This document shows, one piece after another, positions 26,409 through 35,120 of a DNA stretch of 64,000 nucleotides (the first letter of the stretch is position 1; every line of letters begins with the position of its first letter). Origin of the DNA: Rhizobium sp. R634 (GTDB taxonomy: Bacteria; Pseudomonadota; Alphaproteobacteria; Rhizobiales; Rhizobiaceae); NCBI RefSeq assembly GCF_002211305.1, contig NZ_LOKW01000026.1:372001-436000 (forward strand), in the 5' to 3' direction. The position numbers and the translations under genes are program-made. Below the pieces are notes generated by a model. The model was not told where the DNA came from, ran no database searches, and saw only the letters and a list, made by a program, of their open reading frames with translations.

Positions 26409-26923
26409 CGGCACCTAAAGTCTTCGGCATCGCCGGCTGGAAGAACTCGGGCAAGACAGGGCTTGCCGTCCGTTTGGTGACCGAGTTCACCCGCCGTGGC
26501 TATAAGATATCGACGATCAAGCATGCCCATCATGACTTCGACATCGACAAGGTCGGCGCCGACAGCTACCGCCACCGCCAGGCTGGCGCCCACGAGGTCA
26601 CCATCGTCTCCGGCACTCGCTATGCCATCATGCATGAGCTCCGCGGCGCTCCAGAACCAGAGTTCGAGGAGATCCTTGCCCGGCTTGCCCCTTGCGATCT
26701 CGTCTTGATCGAGGGCTATAAACGCGAGCCGATCCCGAAGATCGAGGCTCGCCGCCTTGAAGCTGCAAATCGCACGCCCTTGGCGCCGGAAGATCCCCAC
26801 ATCGCAGCCATCGCCGCCGATCACCCAGTCGCGGACACGGCCCTGCCCGTCTTCGATCTCGACGACACCGCCGCCATCGCCGATTTCATCGCTGAAATTG
26901 TCGGCCTTGAGGCTCGACCCTAA
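26405..26923 (+). CDS. mobB: Molybdopterin-guanine dinucleotide biosynthesis adaptor MobB
   Basis: This 172-residue GTP-binding protein assists MobA. The P-loop is GIAGWKNSGKTGLAVRL (residues 8-24). Then come STIKHAHHDFDIDKVGADSYRHRQAGA, a MobB hallmark, and the Walker B-like CDLVLIEGYKREPIPKIE. It overlaps mobA by four bases. It converges with the hybrid kinase gene, overlapping its stop codon by a few bases. Confidence 0.94.
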   Translation: MTAPKVFGIAGWKNSGKTGLAVRLVTEFTRRGYKISTIKHAHHDFDIDKVGADSYRHRQAGAHEVTIVSGTRYAIMHELRGAPEPEFEEILARLAPCDLVLIEGYKREPIPKIEARRLEAANRTPLAPEDPHIAAIAADHPVADTALPVFDLDDTAAIADFIAEIVGLEARP

Positions 26924-29007
26924 CTCGCCGATTTGAGAGGCAGGTCCGTTTCGCTTGCCATCGCTTTGTGAATTTCCCTTGCAAGCTGGGCCTGGTTGTA
27001 CGGCTTTCCCAGTCTTGGAAGATCGACCTCCGCGCCGGCAGGAAGATCGGCATAACCCGTTGCCAGTACGATCGGCAGCGCCGGTCGAATAGTCCGCACC
27101 GCCTGAGCGAGCTGGGCGCCGGTCATTCCAGGCATCGAATAATCGGTAATCATCACGTCGAAATGCCCGCCGCTTCTGATCAGCTCCAGCGCCTGCGAGC
27201 CGGAGTTTGCCTCCACGACATCATGGCCGAGATCTTCAAGCATCTCGACCGAACTCATGGCGATCAAGGTATCATCGTCGACCAGAAGGATCTTCAGCTT
27301 CGATGCGGTTTGCGCGAGGGGCAGATCGGTTTCCGCCGGCTGTTCAGGGCACCGTTCGGTCGCGGGTAGCCATAACTCGGCGGTGGTTCCCACACCAAGC
27401 GTGCTCGTCAGGCGCAGCGCGCCGTTGAGCTGAACCGCAAGGCCGTGAATCATCGATAGCCCAAGGCCCGTACCCTTGCCGAGCTCCTTGGTCGAGAAAA
27501 AGGGGTCGACGGCCTTCTTCAGCGTCTCCGCGTCCATCCCGCTGCCATTGTCGGTGACGCCGAGGACGAGGTAAGTCCCCTCGTTGAGATCGCCGCCGTC
27601 ACCCACGACCCGCTCTTCGCGCAGCGAAATGCGCAGAACTCCTCCATCCGGCATCGCATCGCGCGCGTTGACGGCAAGGTTGAGCAGCGCCAGTTCGACC
27701 TGATTGGTATCGACCAGCGCCGGCCGCAGCGCCGGCGAAAGCTGTGTTTCTATGCTGACCGACGATCCGACCGAACGGCGCAACAGATCGTTCATGCCCG
27801 ATACCAGCTCAGCCAGATCGACCGGCTTCACCTGCAGATCCTGCCGTCTGGCGAAAGCCAACAGACGCTGCGTCAGGGCCGCGCCGCGACGGGCGCCCTG
27901 AAGTGCGCCCTCGATCAGGCGCGACGCTTTCCGGTCTCCCGCTACATGCTTGCCGAGCAATTCGAGATTGCCGAGAACGACCATCAACAGATTGTTGAAA
28001 TCATGCGCGACGCCGCCGGTCAGCTGGCCAATGGCTTCCATTTTCTGCGAATGGCGAAGCTGCTCCTCCGCCTTTTCTCGTTGAGCCACCTCCTCGAGCA
28101 AGCTCTGATGGGCGGCATGCACCTCGCTGGTCCTTTCCCTCACCCGCTCTTCGAGGCTCTCATTCAGCCGTCTGAGGTTCTCCTCGGTGGTCTTGCGCGC
28201 CGTGGCATCGGAGGAAACGCCGACGAGCTTCTTCGCCGAGCCATATCCGTCGACATAGAGCTGCGCATGCACCGCCGCCCAATGCAGCGATCCATCCGGC
28301 CAGATCGTCCTGTGTTCGACGGAATAGTCGCGTCCTGTCTCGATCGTCCGGTCCAGACTTGACTGCACGAGACCGCGGTCGTCGGGATAGATGCTCTTTA
28401 CCAGATCCTCATAGGTAAAATCCTCATCCGGCCCTCGCCCAAAGACGGCCTTGCAGGTGTCGGACGCCGACAACCTCATCGAAAACAGTTCGAGTTCCCA
28501 TGCACCGAGGCGGCCGGCAGCAAGCGCGGTCTGCAGCCGCCGTTCTCCCTCACCGAGAGCCCCCAGATGGGCGCGCGCCTGATATTGTCGCAGCCGTCCC
28601 CTTAACGCGGTCCTGGCGATGCTGATGAAGGACGTCGCGTGAAAAGGTCTTTCCAGGAAGGTAACGTTGGCGAGAACCTCGGAAAGCCTGGCAGCGGCCG
28701 GATTTCGCTCTGGTCCGCCGCCCCGCGTTGTGAGCACGATGAACGGCAGATCCGACCAGCTCGGCTGCGCCGAGATCCAGGCTGCGACCGGCTTCAGATC
28801 GCTTGAACGGACGGCCTCCTCCGTCAGGACACCGAACGCGACGTCCTCATCGAGCAGTGCCGCAAACATCGGAAGGTCGGGAGCAGTAACCGCCGTCACG
28901 CCGGCTTCGTTGGCGAGGGATACCGCCACCAGAGCATCGCGGCCTGTGGGTGTGTAGATCAGCGCCTTTGGTTTGCCGGAATTAGGAATTGCCGCTATCC
29001 CCGCCAT
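26920..29007 (-). CDS. Hybrid sensor histidine kinase with PAS and receiver domains
   Basis: I place the start at ATG 29007 (695 residues), overlapping the KaiC gene by 26 bases; the start is not certain because no strong ribosome site is seen. Domains in order are: a receiver-like N-terminal region (10-125) without the usual phospho-Asp context; PAS/PAC (about 150-280); coiled coil; HisKA with phosphorylated His in GGVAHDFNNLL; HATPase with NAVNARDAMPDGG and GTGLGLSMIHGL; and a C-terminal receiver (570-685) with MITDYSMPGM. No membrane segment is visible, so it is cytoplasmic. The overlap with KaiC suggests the two form one signalling unit. Confidence 0.88.
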   Translation of the reverse strand: MAGIAAIPNSGKPKALIYTPTGRDALVAVSLANEAGVTAVTAPDLPMFAALLDEDVAFGVLTEEAVRSSDLKPVAAWISAQPSWSDLPFIVLTTRGGGPERNPAAARLSEVLANVTFLERPFHATSFISIARTALRGRLRQYQARAHLGALGEGERRLQTALAAGRLGAWELELFSMRLSASDTCKAVFGRGPDEDFTYEDLVKSIYPDDRGLVQSSLDRTIETGRDYSVEHRTIWPDGSLHWAAVHAQLYVDGYGSAKKLVGVSSDATARKTTEENLRRLNESLEERVRERTSEVHAAHQSLLEEVAQREKAEEQLRHSQKMEAIGQLTGGVAHDFNNLLMVVLGNLELLGKHVAGDRKASRLIEGALQGARRGAALTQRLLAFARRQDLQVKPVDLAELVSGMNDLLRRSVGSSVSIETQLSPALRPALVDTNQVELALLNLAVNARDAMPDGGVLRISLREERVVGDGGDLNEGTYLVLGVTDNGSGMDAETLKKAVDPFFSTKELGKGTGLGLSMIHGLAVQLNGALRLTSTLGVGTTAELWLPATERCPEQPAETDLPLAQTASKLKILLVDDDTLIAMSSVEMLEDLGHDVVEANSGSQALELIRSGGHFDVMITDYSMPGMTGAQLAQAVRTIRPALPIVLATGYADLPAGAEVDLPRLGKPYNQAQLAREIHKAMASETDLPLKSAS

Positions 29008-30493
29008 CGCGCGACATAAGGGACGTCGTATCTGAAACAAACTCCGGAACGCCGCGCAGCACTCCCTGGAACCCGACAAGCGGCCCTCCGAATGTCAGGC
29101 CCGCCGCGCCGATGCGATACTCTCGGATTGTATCCTCGTGAAATCCGGTCCTCTTCTTGATCACCGAAACGGCGCGGCGCACTCTTCCCGCCGCTTCGAA
29201 ATAACGCAGCAGAATGACGGTATCGGCGAGATAGGTGACGTCGACCGGCGCCTTCATGTCACCGACCAGACCGTGCTGGGCCACGGTCAGGAAGGTGTTC
29301 GCACCTTGCCGGTTCAAATATTGCAGCAGCTCATGCATATGGAGGATCAACGAATTCTCGTCGGGCATCGAAGCCTGATATCCGTTGATGCTGTCGATGA
29401 TGACGGTCTTGGCGCCGGATCTGTCCACGCAGTCTCGCACGCGATGCGCAAATTCCCCGGGTGACAACTCGGCGGCATCCACTTGCTCGATATGAACGAG
29501 ACCAGAGTCTCTCATCGCCTCCAGATCGATTCCAAGCGCCTTGAGCCGCCCGAAAAGCAGCCCAATCTCTTCATCGAAAATGAAGGCCGCCGCCTTCTCT
29601 CCGCGCGCGATCGCTGCCGCCAGGAATTGAAACGAAAAAGTGCTCTTGCCAGTGCCGGCGGGCCCGAGGATGAGCGTACTGGAGCCCCTCTCCAGCCCGC
29701 CGCCCAACAGGAGGTCCAGTTCCGCAATATCGCTCGAAACATCGTCGCGGGCGTAACTCGTCCTGTGCTCGGAGGCAACGAGGCGCGGGAATACGACGAC
29801 GCCGCCGGTCTGGATCGTGAAATCGTGATAACCGCCACGGAAGGCCTGCCCGCGATATTTTATGACCCTCAAACGTCGCCGTTCGGAGCCGTAGCCGGGC
29901 GCCAGTTCCTCGAGATGGATGACACCGTGCACGACGCTGTGCACCGTCTTGTCGAGCACGTCGGAGGTCAGGTCGTCGAGCAGAAGCACCGTCGCCCCCT
30001 GCCGGGCGAAGTAATGTTTGAGCGCAAGGATCTGCCGGCGATAGCGCAGCGAGCTCTGCGCCAGCAGCCTGATTTCCGACAGGCTGTCGAGAACCACGCG
30101 GCTTGGCTTCACCCGTTCGAACGCGGCGAAGATCTCCTTGGTGGTCTCTCCAAGCTCGAGGTCCGAGGAATAAAGCAGGCTCTGCTGCTGATCGGAGTCC
30201 AGCAGGCTTTCCGGAGGCACGACTTCGAAGACCTCGATATTGCCGTCGATGATCATGCCGTGCGAGGCCGCTCCGGCCCGCAATTCGCTCTCGGTTTCCG
30301 AGAGCGTAATGTAGAGCCCGCGCTCGCCAAGCCGCGCGCCTTCGATCAGAAACTGCAGTGCAATGGTGGTCTTGCCAGCTCCAGGATTTCCCTCCAGGAG
30401 AAACACGTGGCCTGCGGAAAGGCCTCCTGCCAGGATTGTGTCCAAACCGGACACGCCGGTCCGAGCTTTCGTAGCAGGCAGAGCAGTATTCAT
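28982..30493 (-). CDS. KaiC-like double RecA-domain ATPase
   Basis: A 503-residue protein with two tandem KaiC/RecA domains. Walker A motifs are GNPGAGKTT (about 35-43) and GPAGTGKST (about 275-283). After the first, ITLSETESEL replaces the usual Glu-Glu pair with Ser-Glu; after the second, FDEEIG keeps both. Where cyanobacterial KaiC has the autophosphorylated Ser-Thr, this one reads Thr-Tyr (DVTYLADTVILLRYFE). It belongs to the non-cyanobacterial KaiC group rather than a proven clock. No kaiA or kaiB is in the window. The overlapping downstream hybrid kinase is its likely partner. Confidence 0.9.
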   Translation of the reverse strand: MNTALPATKARTGVSGLDTILAGGLSAGHVFLLEGNPGAGKTTIALQFLIEGARLGERGLYITLSETESELRAGAASHGMIIDGNIEVFEVVPPESLLDSDQQQSLLYSSDLELGETTKEIFAAFERVKPSRVVLDSLSEIRLLAQSSLRYRRQILALKHYFARQGATVLLLDDLTSDVLDKTVHSVVHGVIHLEELAPGYGSERRRLRVIKYRGQAFRGGYHDFTIQTGGVVVFPRLVASEHRTSYARDDVSSDIAELDLLLGGGLERGSSTLILGPAGTGKSTFSFQFLAAAIARGEKAAAFIFDEEIGLLFGRLKALGIDLEAMRDSGLVHIEQVDAAELSPGEFAHRVRDCVDRSGAKTVIIDSINGYQASMPDENSLILHMHELLQYLNRQGANTFLTVAQHGLVGDMKAPVDVTYLADTVILLRYFEAAGRVRRAVSVIKKRTGFHEDTIREYRIGAAGLTFGGPLVGFQGVLRGVPEFVSDTTSLMSRDGGDSGNS

Positions 30494-30574
30494 CCATTGG
30501 TTCCTTCGTTTTTAACCTTGAATTAGTGGCGAAGGATCGAATGTCAAATAATCCAAACAGCATGATTTCGCACT

Positions 30575-30761
30575 GCGTTCCCCGGCTTCCGTCGACGAAA
30601 CGCTGCGCGTCGTCCACGTCAGCAGTCGAAGTCCGAGCCGCTCTTCCAGCCCTCGGATGGTGTGGCTGAGCGCCGATTGCGACACGCCGAGCTTCCCGGC
30701 GGTTCGTAAAGCTTTGTGCACGCGCAACGGCGATCAAGTCATCATGGCAGGACACGGGCAT
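30575..30761 (-). pseudogene. LysR-family regulator remnant, frameshifted and truncated
   Basis: The reverse strand from ATG 30761 reads MPVSCHDDLIAVARAQSFTN, which fits the start of a LysR protein. It then shifts by one base near 30700 into a frame reading LGVSQSALSHTIRGLEERLG and LRLLTWTTRSVSSTEAGER, the typical LysR helix-turn-helix. Homology stops near 30575; the effector domain is gone. It lies upstream of and divergent from the cupin and aldo-keto reductase genes, whose regulator it may once have been. Confidence 0.75.
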
Positions 30762-30878
30762 TCATGAAATTTTCTCATAAGTCCTTGCCACATACACCAT
30801 CTAACCGAAGCACAGCGACGCACTAACTATCCTGAACCAAGGCGCACGATGTCGTCGGCAACCTTAGACACAGGAAGC

Positions 30879-31280
30879 ATGATCATGGAAATCAAACGAA
30901 ACGGCTCGCAGCCCTCGGCCAAAGGGCCGGCGGATTGGTTCACCGGCACGGTGCGCATCGATCCACTGTTTTCCGTCACCGATCCGGCTCGCGCCGCCGG
31001 CGCCAGCGTCACCTTCGAGCCCGCAGCCCGCACCGCCTGGCACACCCATCCGCTCGGCCAGACGCTGATCGTCATCTCGGGCTGCGGCCGCGTCCAGCGC
31101 GAAGGCGGCCCCGTCGAGGAAATTCGCCCGGGAGACGTCGTCTCGTTCGCGCCTGGCGAACGGCATTGGCACGGTGCAGCGCCGACGACAGCAATGACCC
31201 ACATCGCCATCCAGGAACAACTCGACGGCAAGGTCGTCGACTGGATGGAGCATGTCACCGACCCGGAATATCAAGGCTGA
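30879..31280 (+). CDS. Cupin-domain protein
   Basis: About 133 residues from ATG 30879 (GGAAG just upstream); ATG 30885 is also possible. A single cupin barrel is clear: HTHPLGQTLIVISGCGRVQ (the metal ligands are two His plus Glu or Gln) and, later, DVVSFAPGERHWHGA. It resembles the carboxymuconolactone-linked cupins and the (R)-mandelonitrile lyase-like group, although the activity is unknown. The aldo-keto reductase starts 12 bases after its stop, so they form a two-gene operon. Confidence 0.85.
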   Translation: MIMEIKRNGSQPSAKGPADWFTGTVRIDPLFSVTDPARAAGASVTFEPAARTAWHTHPLGQTLIVISGCGRVQREGGPVEEIRPGDVVSFAPGERHWHGAAPTTAMTHIAIQEQLDGKVVDWMEHVTDPEYQG

Positions 31281-31292
31281 AAGGAAACGGCG

Positions 31293-32282
31293 ATGCAGAA
31301 GCGTCAACTGGGAAAGAGCGGACTTCAGGTCTCGGCCATCGGTCTCGGCTGCATGGGGCTGAGCTACGGTTACGGCCCGGCGACCGAACAGCGGGAAGCG
31401 ATTGCGTTGATCCGCCAGGCTTTTGAACGCGGCGTCACCTTCTTCGACACCGCCGAGGCCTACGGACCCTATAAGAACGAAGAACTCCTGGGAGAGGCCC
31501 TGGCACCCTTCCGCAGCGACGTGGTGATTGCCACCAAATTCGGCTTCAACTTCGATGCCAATGGCGGCCAGAGCGGTATGAACAGTCGGCCGGAGCAGAT
31601 CCGCGCGGTTGCCGATCAGGCGCTGAAGCGGCTGAAAACCGACGTCATCGACCTGTTCTACCAGCATCGTGTCGACCCTGACGTTCCGATCGAGGATGTC
31701 GCCGGCACCGTCAAGGCGCTGATATCAGAAGGCAAGGTCCGCCATTTCGGCCTCTCCGAAGCAGGCGCCCAGACCATCCGCCGTGCGCATGCGGTCCAGC
31801 CGGTCGCCGCGCTGCAAAGCGAATATTCGCTCTGGTGGCGCGAGCCCGAGCAGGAGATCCTGCCGGTGCTCGAAGAACTCGGCATCGGCTTCGTTCCGTT
31901 CAGCCCGCTCGGCAAGGGCTTCCTCACCGGCGCGATCAGCGATACGACCACCTTCGACAGCAAGGACTTCCGCAACATCGTGCCGCGGTTTTCCCAGGAA
32001 GCACGAAAAGCCAACCAGGCGCTTGTCGATCTTCTGGCGCAGATCGCCGCACGCAAGAAAGCCACCTCCGCCCAGGTCGCTCTCGCATGGCTGCTGGCGC
32101 AAAAGCCCTGGATCGTGCCGATCCCCGGCACCACCAAGCTGCATCGCCTCGAGGAAAATATCGCAGCCGCCGAGGTCGAACTGACCGCCGATGACCTTGC
32201 CAGCATCGAAAGCGCGCTGGCCACCATCAAGGTCGAAGGCGATCGTTACCCTCCGCATCTGCAGGCAAGGGTCAATCGGTGA
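31293..32282 (+). CDS. Aldo/keto reductase
   Basis: A 329-residue NADPH-dependent TIM-barrel reductase. The family tetrad is recognisable in FFDTAEAYGPYKNEELLGEAL (Asp and Tyr), VIATKFGF (Lys) and LFYQHRVDP (His). The C-terminal cofactor loop is IPGTTKLHRLEENIAA. It matches the YakC/AKR13-type group by length and pattern. AAAGG precedes the start. It forms an operon with the cupin gene and ends at a good terminator hairpin (32289). Confidence 0.93.
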   Translation: MQKRQLGKSGLQVSAIGLGCMGLSYGYGPATEQREAIALIRQAFERGVTFFDTAEAYGPYKNEELLGEALAPFRSDVVIATKFGFNFDANGGQSGMNSRPEQIRAVADQALKRLKTDVIDLFYQHRVDPDVPIEDVAGTVKALISEGKVRHFGLSEAGAQTIRRAHAVQPVAALQSEYSLWWREPEQEILPVLEELGIGFVPFSPLGKGFLTGAISDTTTFDSKDFRNIVPRFSQEARKANQALVDLLAQIAARKKATSAQVALAWLLAQKPWIVPIPGTTKLHRLEENIAAAEVELTADDLASIESALATIKVEGDRYPPHLQARVNR

Positions 32283-32288
32283 CAGGTG

Positions 32289-32317
32289 AGCGGCCGCACA
32301 TTTGCGGCCGCTTTCTC
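32289..32317 (+). terminator. Rho-independent terminator after the aldo/keto reductase
   Basis: AGCGGCCGC (32289-32297) and GCGGCCGCT (32304-32312) form a perfect nine-base stem with an ACATTT loop, followed by TTCTC. It lies between the stop codons of two convergent genes and can serve both. Confidence 0.7.
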
Positions 32318-32325
32318 ATCGAAAT

Positions 32326-32967
32326 TCATTTCCTCGGCGCCGGCGCATTCTCCTGAAAAGCCGGTATGGCCTCCAGCCTGCCGACAATCTCCGCAATATC
32401 AGGCCACCGGCCGAGATCGAAGCCCATGCGTCTTGCGCTGATCGCCTGCGGAAAGAGGAAGATATCGGCAATGCCAGGCCGGTCGCCGACGGCGAAGGCG
32501 CCTTGCCTGCGCCCGGCAATCATCGTCTCGACCGCGGCCATTCCCTCGCCGACCCAATGACGGCTCCAGGCGGCAACGGCGTCGGCATCGGCTTGGAAGG
32601 TAGCCTTCAGATGCAGGCCGATCCGCGGCGGCAGCAGCGCGTGGATCTCGGCTGCGATCGCCAGCGCGATCGAACGGGCCTGAGCCCTGCCTTCAGCCGT
32701 ATCGGGCAGCAGCGGCGGCTCCGGCTGCACCTCGTCGAGATATTCGACGATCGCCAGCGATTGGGTGATGAGCTGGCCGCTGTCCGTCAGCAAGGCCGGC
32801 ACCAGCCCCTGCGGGTTGACGCTGCGATAACCGGACTGCCGGCTCTCGGCTTCTTCACCGAGGATGCTGATCGGCAGCGCTTCCGCCGTCAGCCCCTTGA
32901 GCGCCAACGCGATCCGGACCCTTGAGGTCGCAGAGGAAATTTCGTTCTGGTAGAGTTTCACTGTCAT
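32326..32967 (-). CDS. Maleylacetoacetate isomerase / zeta-class glutathione S-transferase
   Basis: The 213-residue protein has the zeta-class layout: N-terminal thioredoxin fold with SSATSRVRIALALKG (residues 11-25), NPQGLVPAL, and the glutathione-binding QSLAIVEYLDE. The helical C-terminal part carries VGDRPGIADIFLFPQ. Maleylacetoacetate isomerases normally have a cysteine in SSC-x-x-RVRIAL; here the third position is Ala, so isomerase activity is uncertain and a general GST role is possible. No other tyrosine-degradation gene is nearby. Confidence 0.8.
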   Translation of the reverse strand: MTVKLYQNEISSATSRVRIALALKGLTAEALPISILGEEAESRQSGYRSVNPQGLVPALLTDSGQLITQSLAIVEYLDEVQPEPPLLPDTAEGRAQARSIALAIAAEIHALLPPRIGLHLKATFQADADAVAAWSRHWVGEGMAAVETMIAGRRQGAFAVGDRPGIADIFLFPQAISARRMGFDLGRWPDIAEIVGRLEAIPAFQENAPAPRK

Positions 32968-32981
32968 TCTCCCGGCTGAAT

Positions 32982-33131
32982 TCAGAAAAGCGGTTGCTCA
33001 TGCGCAGAAGTAACCGCGGAAGCTGCCGTTACAAGTCCCGCAAGCGGCGATGGTTCGTGCGAGCTGATGTCGTAAATACAGGGGGCGGCGAAGACCGCAG
33101 CTGCCAGAACGGATATAATCAGCAATCTCAT
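32982..33131 (-). CDS. Short secreted or membrane peptide
   Basis: Reading from ATG 33131 gives 49 residues. MRLLIISVLAAAVFAAPCIY forms a signal-like hydrophobic segment, followed by a short polar tail ending SAHEQPLF. GGAGG lies six bases before the start, which is good support for so small a gene. The Cys within PCIYD could mark a lipoprotein-like site, but the lipobox is weak. A GC-rich hairpin at 33145-33168 separates it from ohr upstream. No family recognised. Confidence 0.5.
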   Translation of the reverse strand: MRLLIISVLAAAVFAAPCIYDISSHEPSPLAGLVTAASAVTSAHEQPLF

Positions 33132-33191
33132 TGAAGCCTCCATCGGCGAAGCCCGGCCGGGCCTCGCCCTGTTTCCTTTCCGCTGCCGCCG

Positions 33192-33608
33192 TCAGGCAAT
33201 GCTCAGCTCGACATGGATATTTCCGCGTGTCGCCTTCGAATACGGGCAGGTCCGGTGCGCCTCGTCGACAAGCGCCTTGGCGACATCCGGCTCGATGCCG
33301 GGCAGACTGACCTTGAGACGGGCCTGCAGAAAATAGTCACCGTCCGTCGTTCCGAGATCGACTTCGGCATTCACCGCGGCCTCTGTGGGAAGCCTGATCT
33401 TCAGCTTGCCGGCGGCAATGCCCATCGCACCGATGAAGCAGGCGGACCAGCCGGCGGCGAAAAGCTGCTCGGGATTGGTGCCGGGCCGCGCGCTGCCGGG
33501 AGGCGAGAGCTTGATGTCGAGCTGGCCGTCGTCGCTTTGCGAAGCGCCGTCGCGTCCGCCGGTGGTGCGGGTCTTGCCGGTATAGAGAACCTTTTCGATC
33601 TTGGTCAT
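33192..33608 (-). CDS. Organic hydroperoxide resistance protein (Ohr/OsmC family)
   Basis: The start at 33608 (GGAG upstream) gives 138 residues, the normal Ohr size. The enzyme reduces organic and fatty-acid peroxides using two cysteines, here Cys57 in AAGWSACFIGA and Cys121 in HRTCPYSKATRGN. The N-terminal VLYTGKTRTTGGRDG is typical of Ohr rather than OsmC. The usual neighbouring MarR-type OhrR is not present; the nearest MarR (8384) is 25 kb away. Confidence 0.94.
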   Translation of the reverse strand: MTKIEKVLYTGKTRTTGGRDGASQSDDGQLDIKLSPPGSARPGTNPEQLFAAGWSACFIGAMGIAAGKLKIRLPTEAAVNAEVDLGTTDGDYFLQARLKVSLPGIEPDVAKALVDEAHRTCPYSKATRGNIHVELSIA

Positions 33609-33764
33609 GGAAACACTCCGTAGATTGGCCGCTGAGGCGAGGAGATCGCTGCTGCGGCCGGGTTGACGAAGTGAGTTTTGACCGGCCGATATATCCTGCA
33701 TGTTTCCGAAATCGACCGAAATGTCACAAAACGTAGCATCCGGCATCCGGGACATATTTGCGTA

Positions 33765-33790
33765 CAAACCGCCGGAAAACCTCCGGCGGT
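33765..33790 (-). terminator. Terminator after the two-component operon
   Basis: ACCGCCGG (33768-33775) and CCGGCGGT (33783-33790) form a perfect stem. On the minus strand a short TTTGT follows, eight bases after the sensor kinase stop. Confidence 0.6.
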
Positions 33791-33797
33791 CCCGAGA

Positions 33798-35120
33798 TCA
33801 CCGCAGGGTGACTTCCGCCGCCAGTCCGCCGCCGGGCCGATTATAGAGCCTGAGCGAACCGCCGAGCTTCGCCGTCAACTGCTGGGCGATCGCAAGGCCA
33901 AGGCCCGTGCCGCCGGTCTCGCGGTTGCGGGATTGCTCCAGCCGGAAGAACGGCTGCATGGCAGCTTCCAGCATATCGTCCGGAATCCCCGGCCCGCGAT
34001 CCATGACCGATATGACGACCGCCTTTTCCGCGTTGTGCTCGACGCTGATCTCGGCGGAGCCTGCAAACTTCAGGGCATTGTCGATGAAGTTCGACAGGAT
34101 GCGGCGTAGCGCATGCGGCCTGGTGAAGGCGGCGCCCTCAACCAGCCCGACGACCGTGACGGATTTCCCGGTGTCCTGATAGTCGTAGGCTATGCTGTCG
34201 ATGAACGAGGAGAGATCGATCCGGGCGTTCTTTTCTCCGCTGCCGTGGGCGCTGCGCGCATAGGCAATGCCGTCCTGCACGAGGCGCTGGATCTCCGCGA
34301 GATCACTCACCAGCTTGTCCTTCTCGGGCGAATCCTCCGTCATGTCGGCGCGCAGCCGCATGCGGGTGATTGGCGTCTGCAGGTCGTGCGAGATCGCCGC
34401 CAGTATCTGGACGCGCTCTTCGAGATAATGGGCGATCCTCCCCCGCATCGCATTGAACGCCCTCGCCGCATGCGCGACTTCGCTCGGCCCCGTCTCACTC
34501 AAACCAGGACCGTTCCTATCGGGATCGAGCGCGTCCGCGGCGGCGGCAAGCTCTCCGAGCGGCCGGATCGCCAGACGCACCGCAAACCAGGCGCAGAGGA
34601 TGAGCAGCGCCATCTGGACGGCGAAGACATAGGGTAGCCATTCCGCGATCGGCATGACGCCTCTCGGCGTCACATCGATGGTGAGCGGGCTGCCGTCGCT
34701 CAGCGTCATATGCGCCTGCAGCCGGTTCACCTCGCCCGGAATCCGTTCGATGCGGATCGGGAAGCGGTGCCTGACGGCCGCCTCTATCTTTCCCGCGATC
34801 TCCCTGCCCTTGCTGGAGGTGTCCGGCACGCCGGCGAGGCCGGGCCCAAGCTCGAAACGGTAGTTGCCGCGGCTCAGCCAATCCACGAGGTCGCCGCGCT
34901 CTTCCGGCGGCAGCCGGTCGAGAACGGCAACCGACGTTGCGACGTCGTTCTCCAGCGTGCCGAGCATCACCGCCTTGGCCGACATGTAGCGCTCCATGTA
35001 GAGAACGCTGAAGGAGAGCCCATAAGCCAGCGCCAGGCCGGTCAGCAGGATGAGAAAGATCCTCGACCGCAACGTCCTCGGCCACACCAGGCCCGGAAGC
35101 TTGGGGATCGCCGCCTTCAT
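33798..35120 (-). CDS. Sensor histidine kinase (two-component system)
   Basis: A 440-residue inner-membrane kinase. Two transmembrane segments (about 20-42 and 165-187) flank a periplasmic sensor of some 120 residues. HAMP follows, then HisKA with the phosphorylated His in AAISHDLQTPITRMRL. The ATPase domain has NALKFAG, DRGPGIPD and GTGLGLAIAQQL. It overlaps the response regulator stop by four bases and is co-translated with it. The signal is not known. The neighbouring export and redox genes hint at an envelope or redox stress role. Confidence 0.92.
   Translation of the reverse strand: MKAAIPKLPGLVWPRTLRSRIFLILLTGLALAYGLSFSVLYMERYMSAKAVMLGTLENDVATSVAVLDRLPPEERGDLVDWLSRGNYRFELGPGLAGVPDTSSKGREIAGKIEAAVRHRFPIRIERIPGEVNRLQAHMTLSDGSPLTIDVTPRGVMPIAEWLPYVFAVQMALLILCAWFAVRLAIRPLGELAAAADALDPDRNGPGLSETGPSEVAHAARAFNAMRGRIAHYLEERVQILAAISHDLQTPITRMRLRADMTEDSPEKDKLVSDLAEIQRLVQDGIAYARSAHGSGEKNARIDLSSFIDSIAYDYQDTGKSVTVVGLVEGAAFTRPHALRRILSNFIDNALKFAGSAEISVEHNAEKAVVISVMDRGPGIPDDMLEAAMQPFFRLEQSRNRETGGTGLGLAIAQQLTAKLGGSLRLYNRPGGGLAAEVTLR

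Noticed and set aside
28982..30493. Full circadian clock locus
   Set aside because: Only a KaiC-like protein is present; no kaiA or kaiB is seen in the window, so a clock cannot be claimed.
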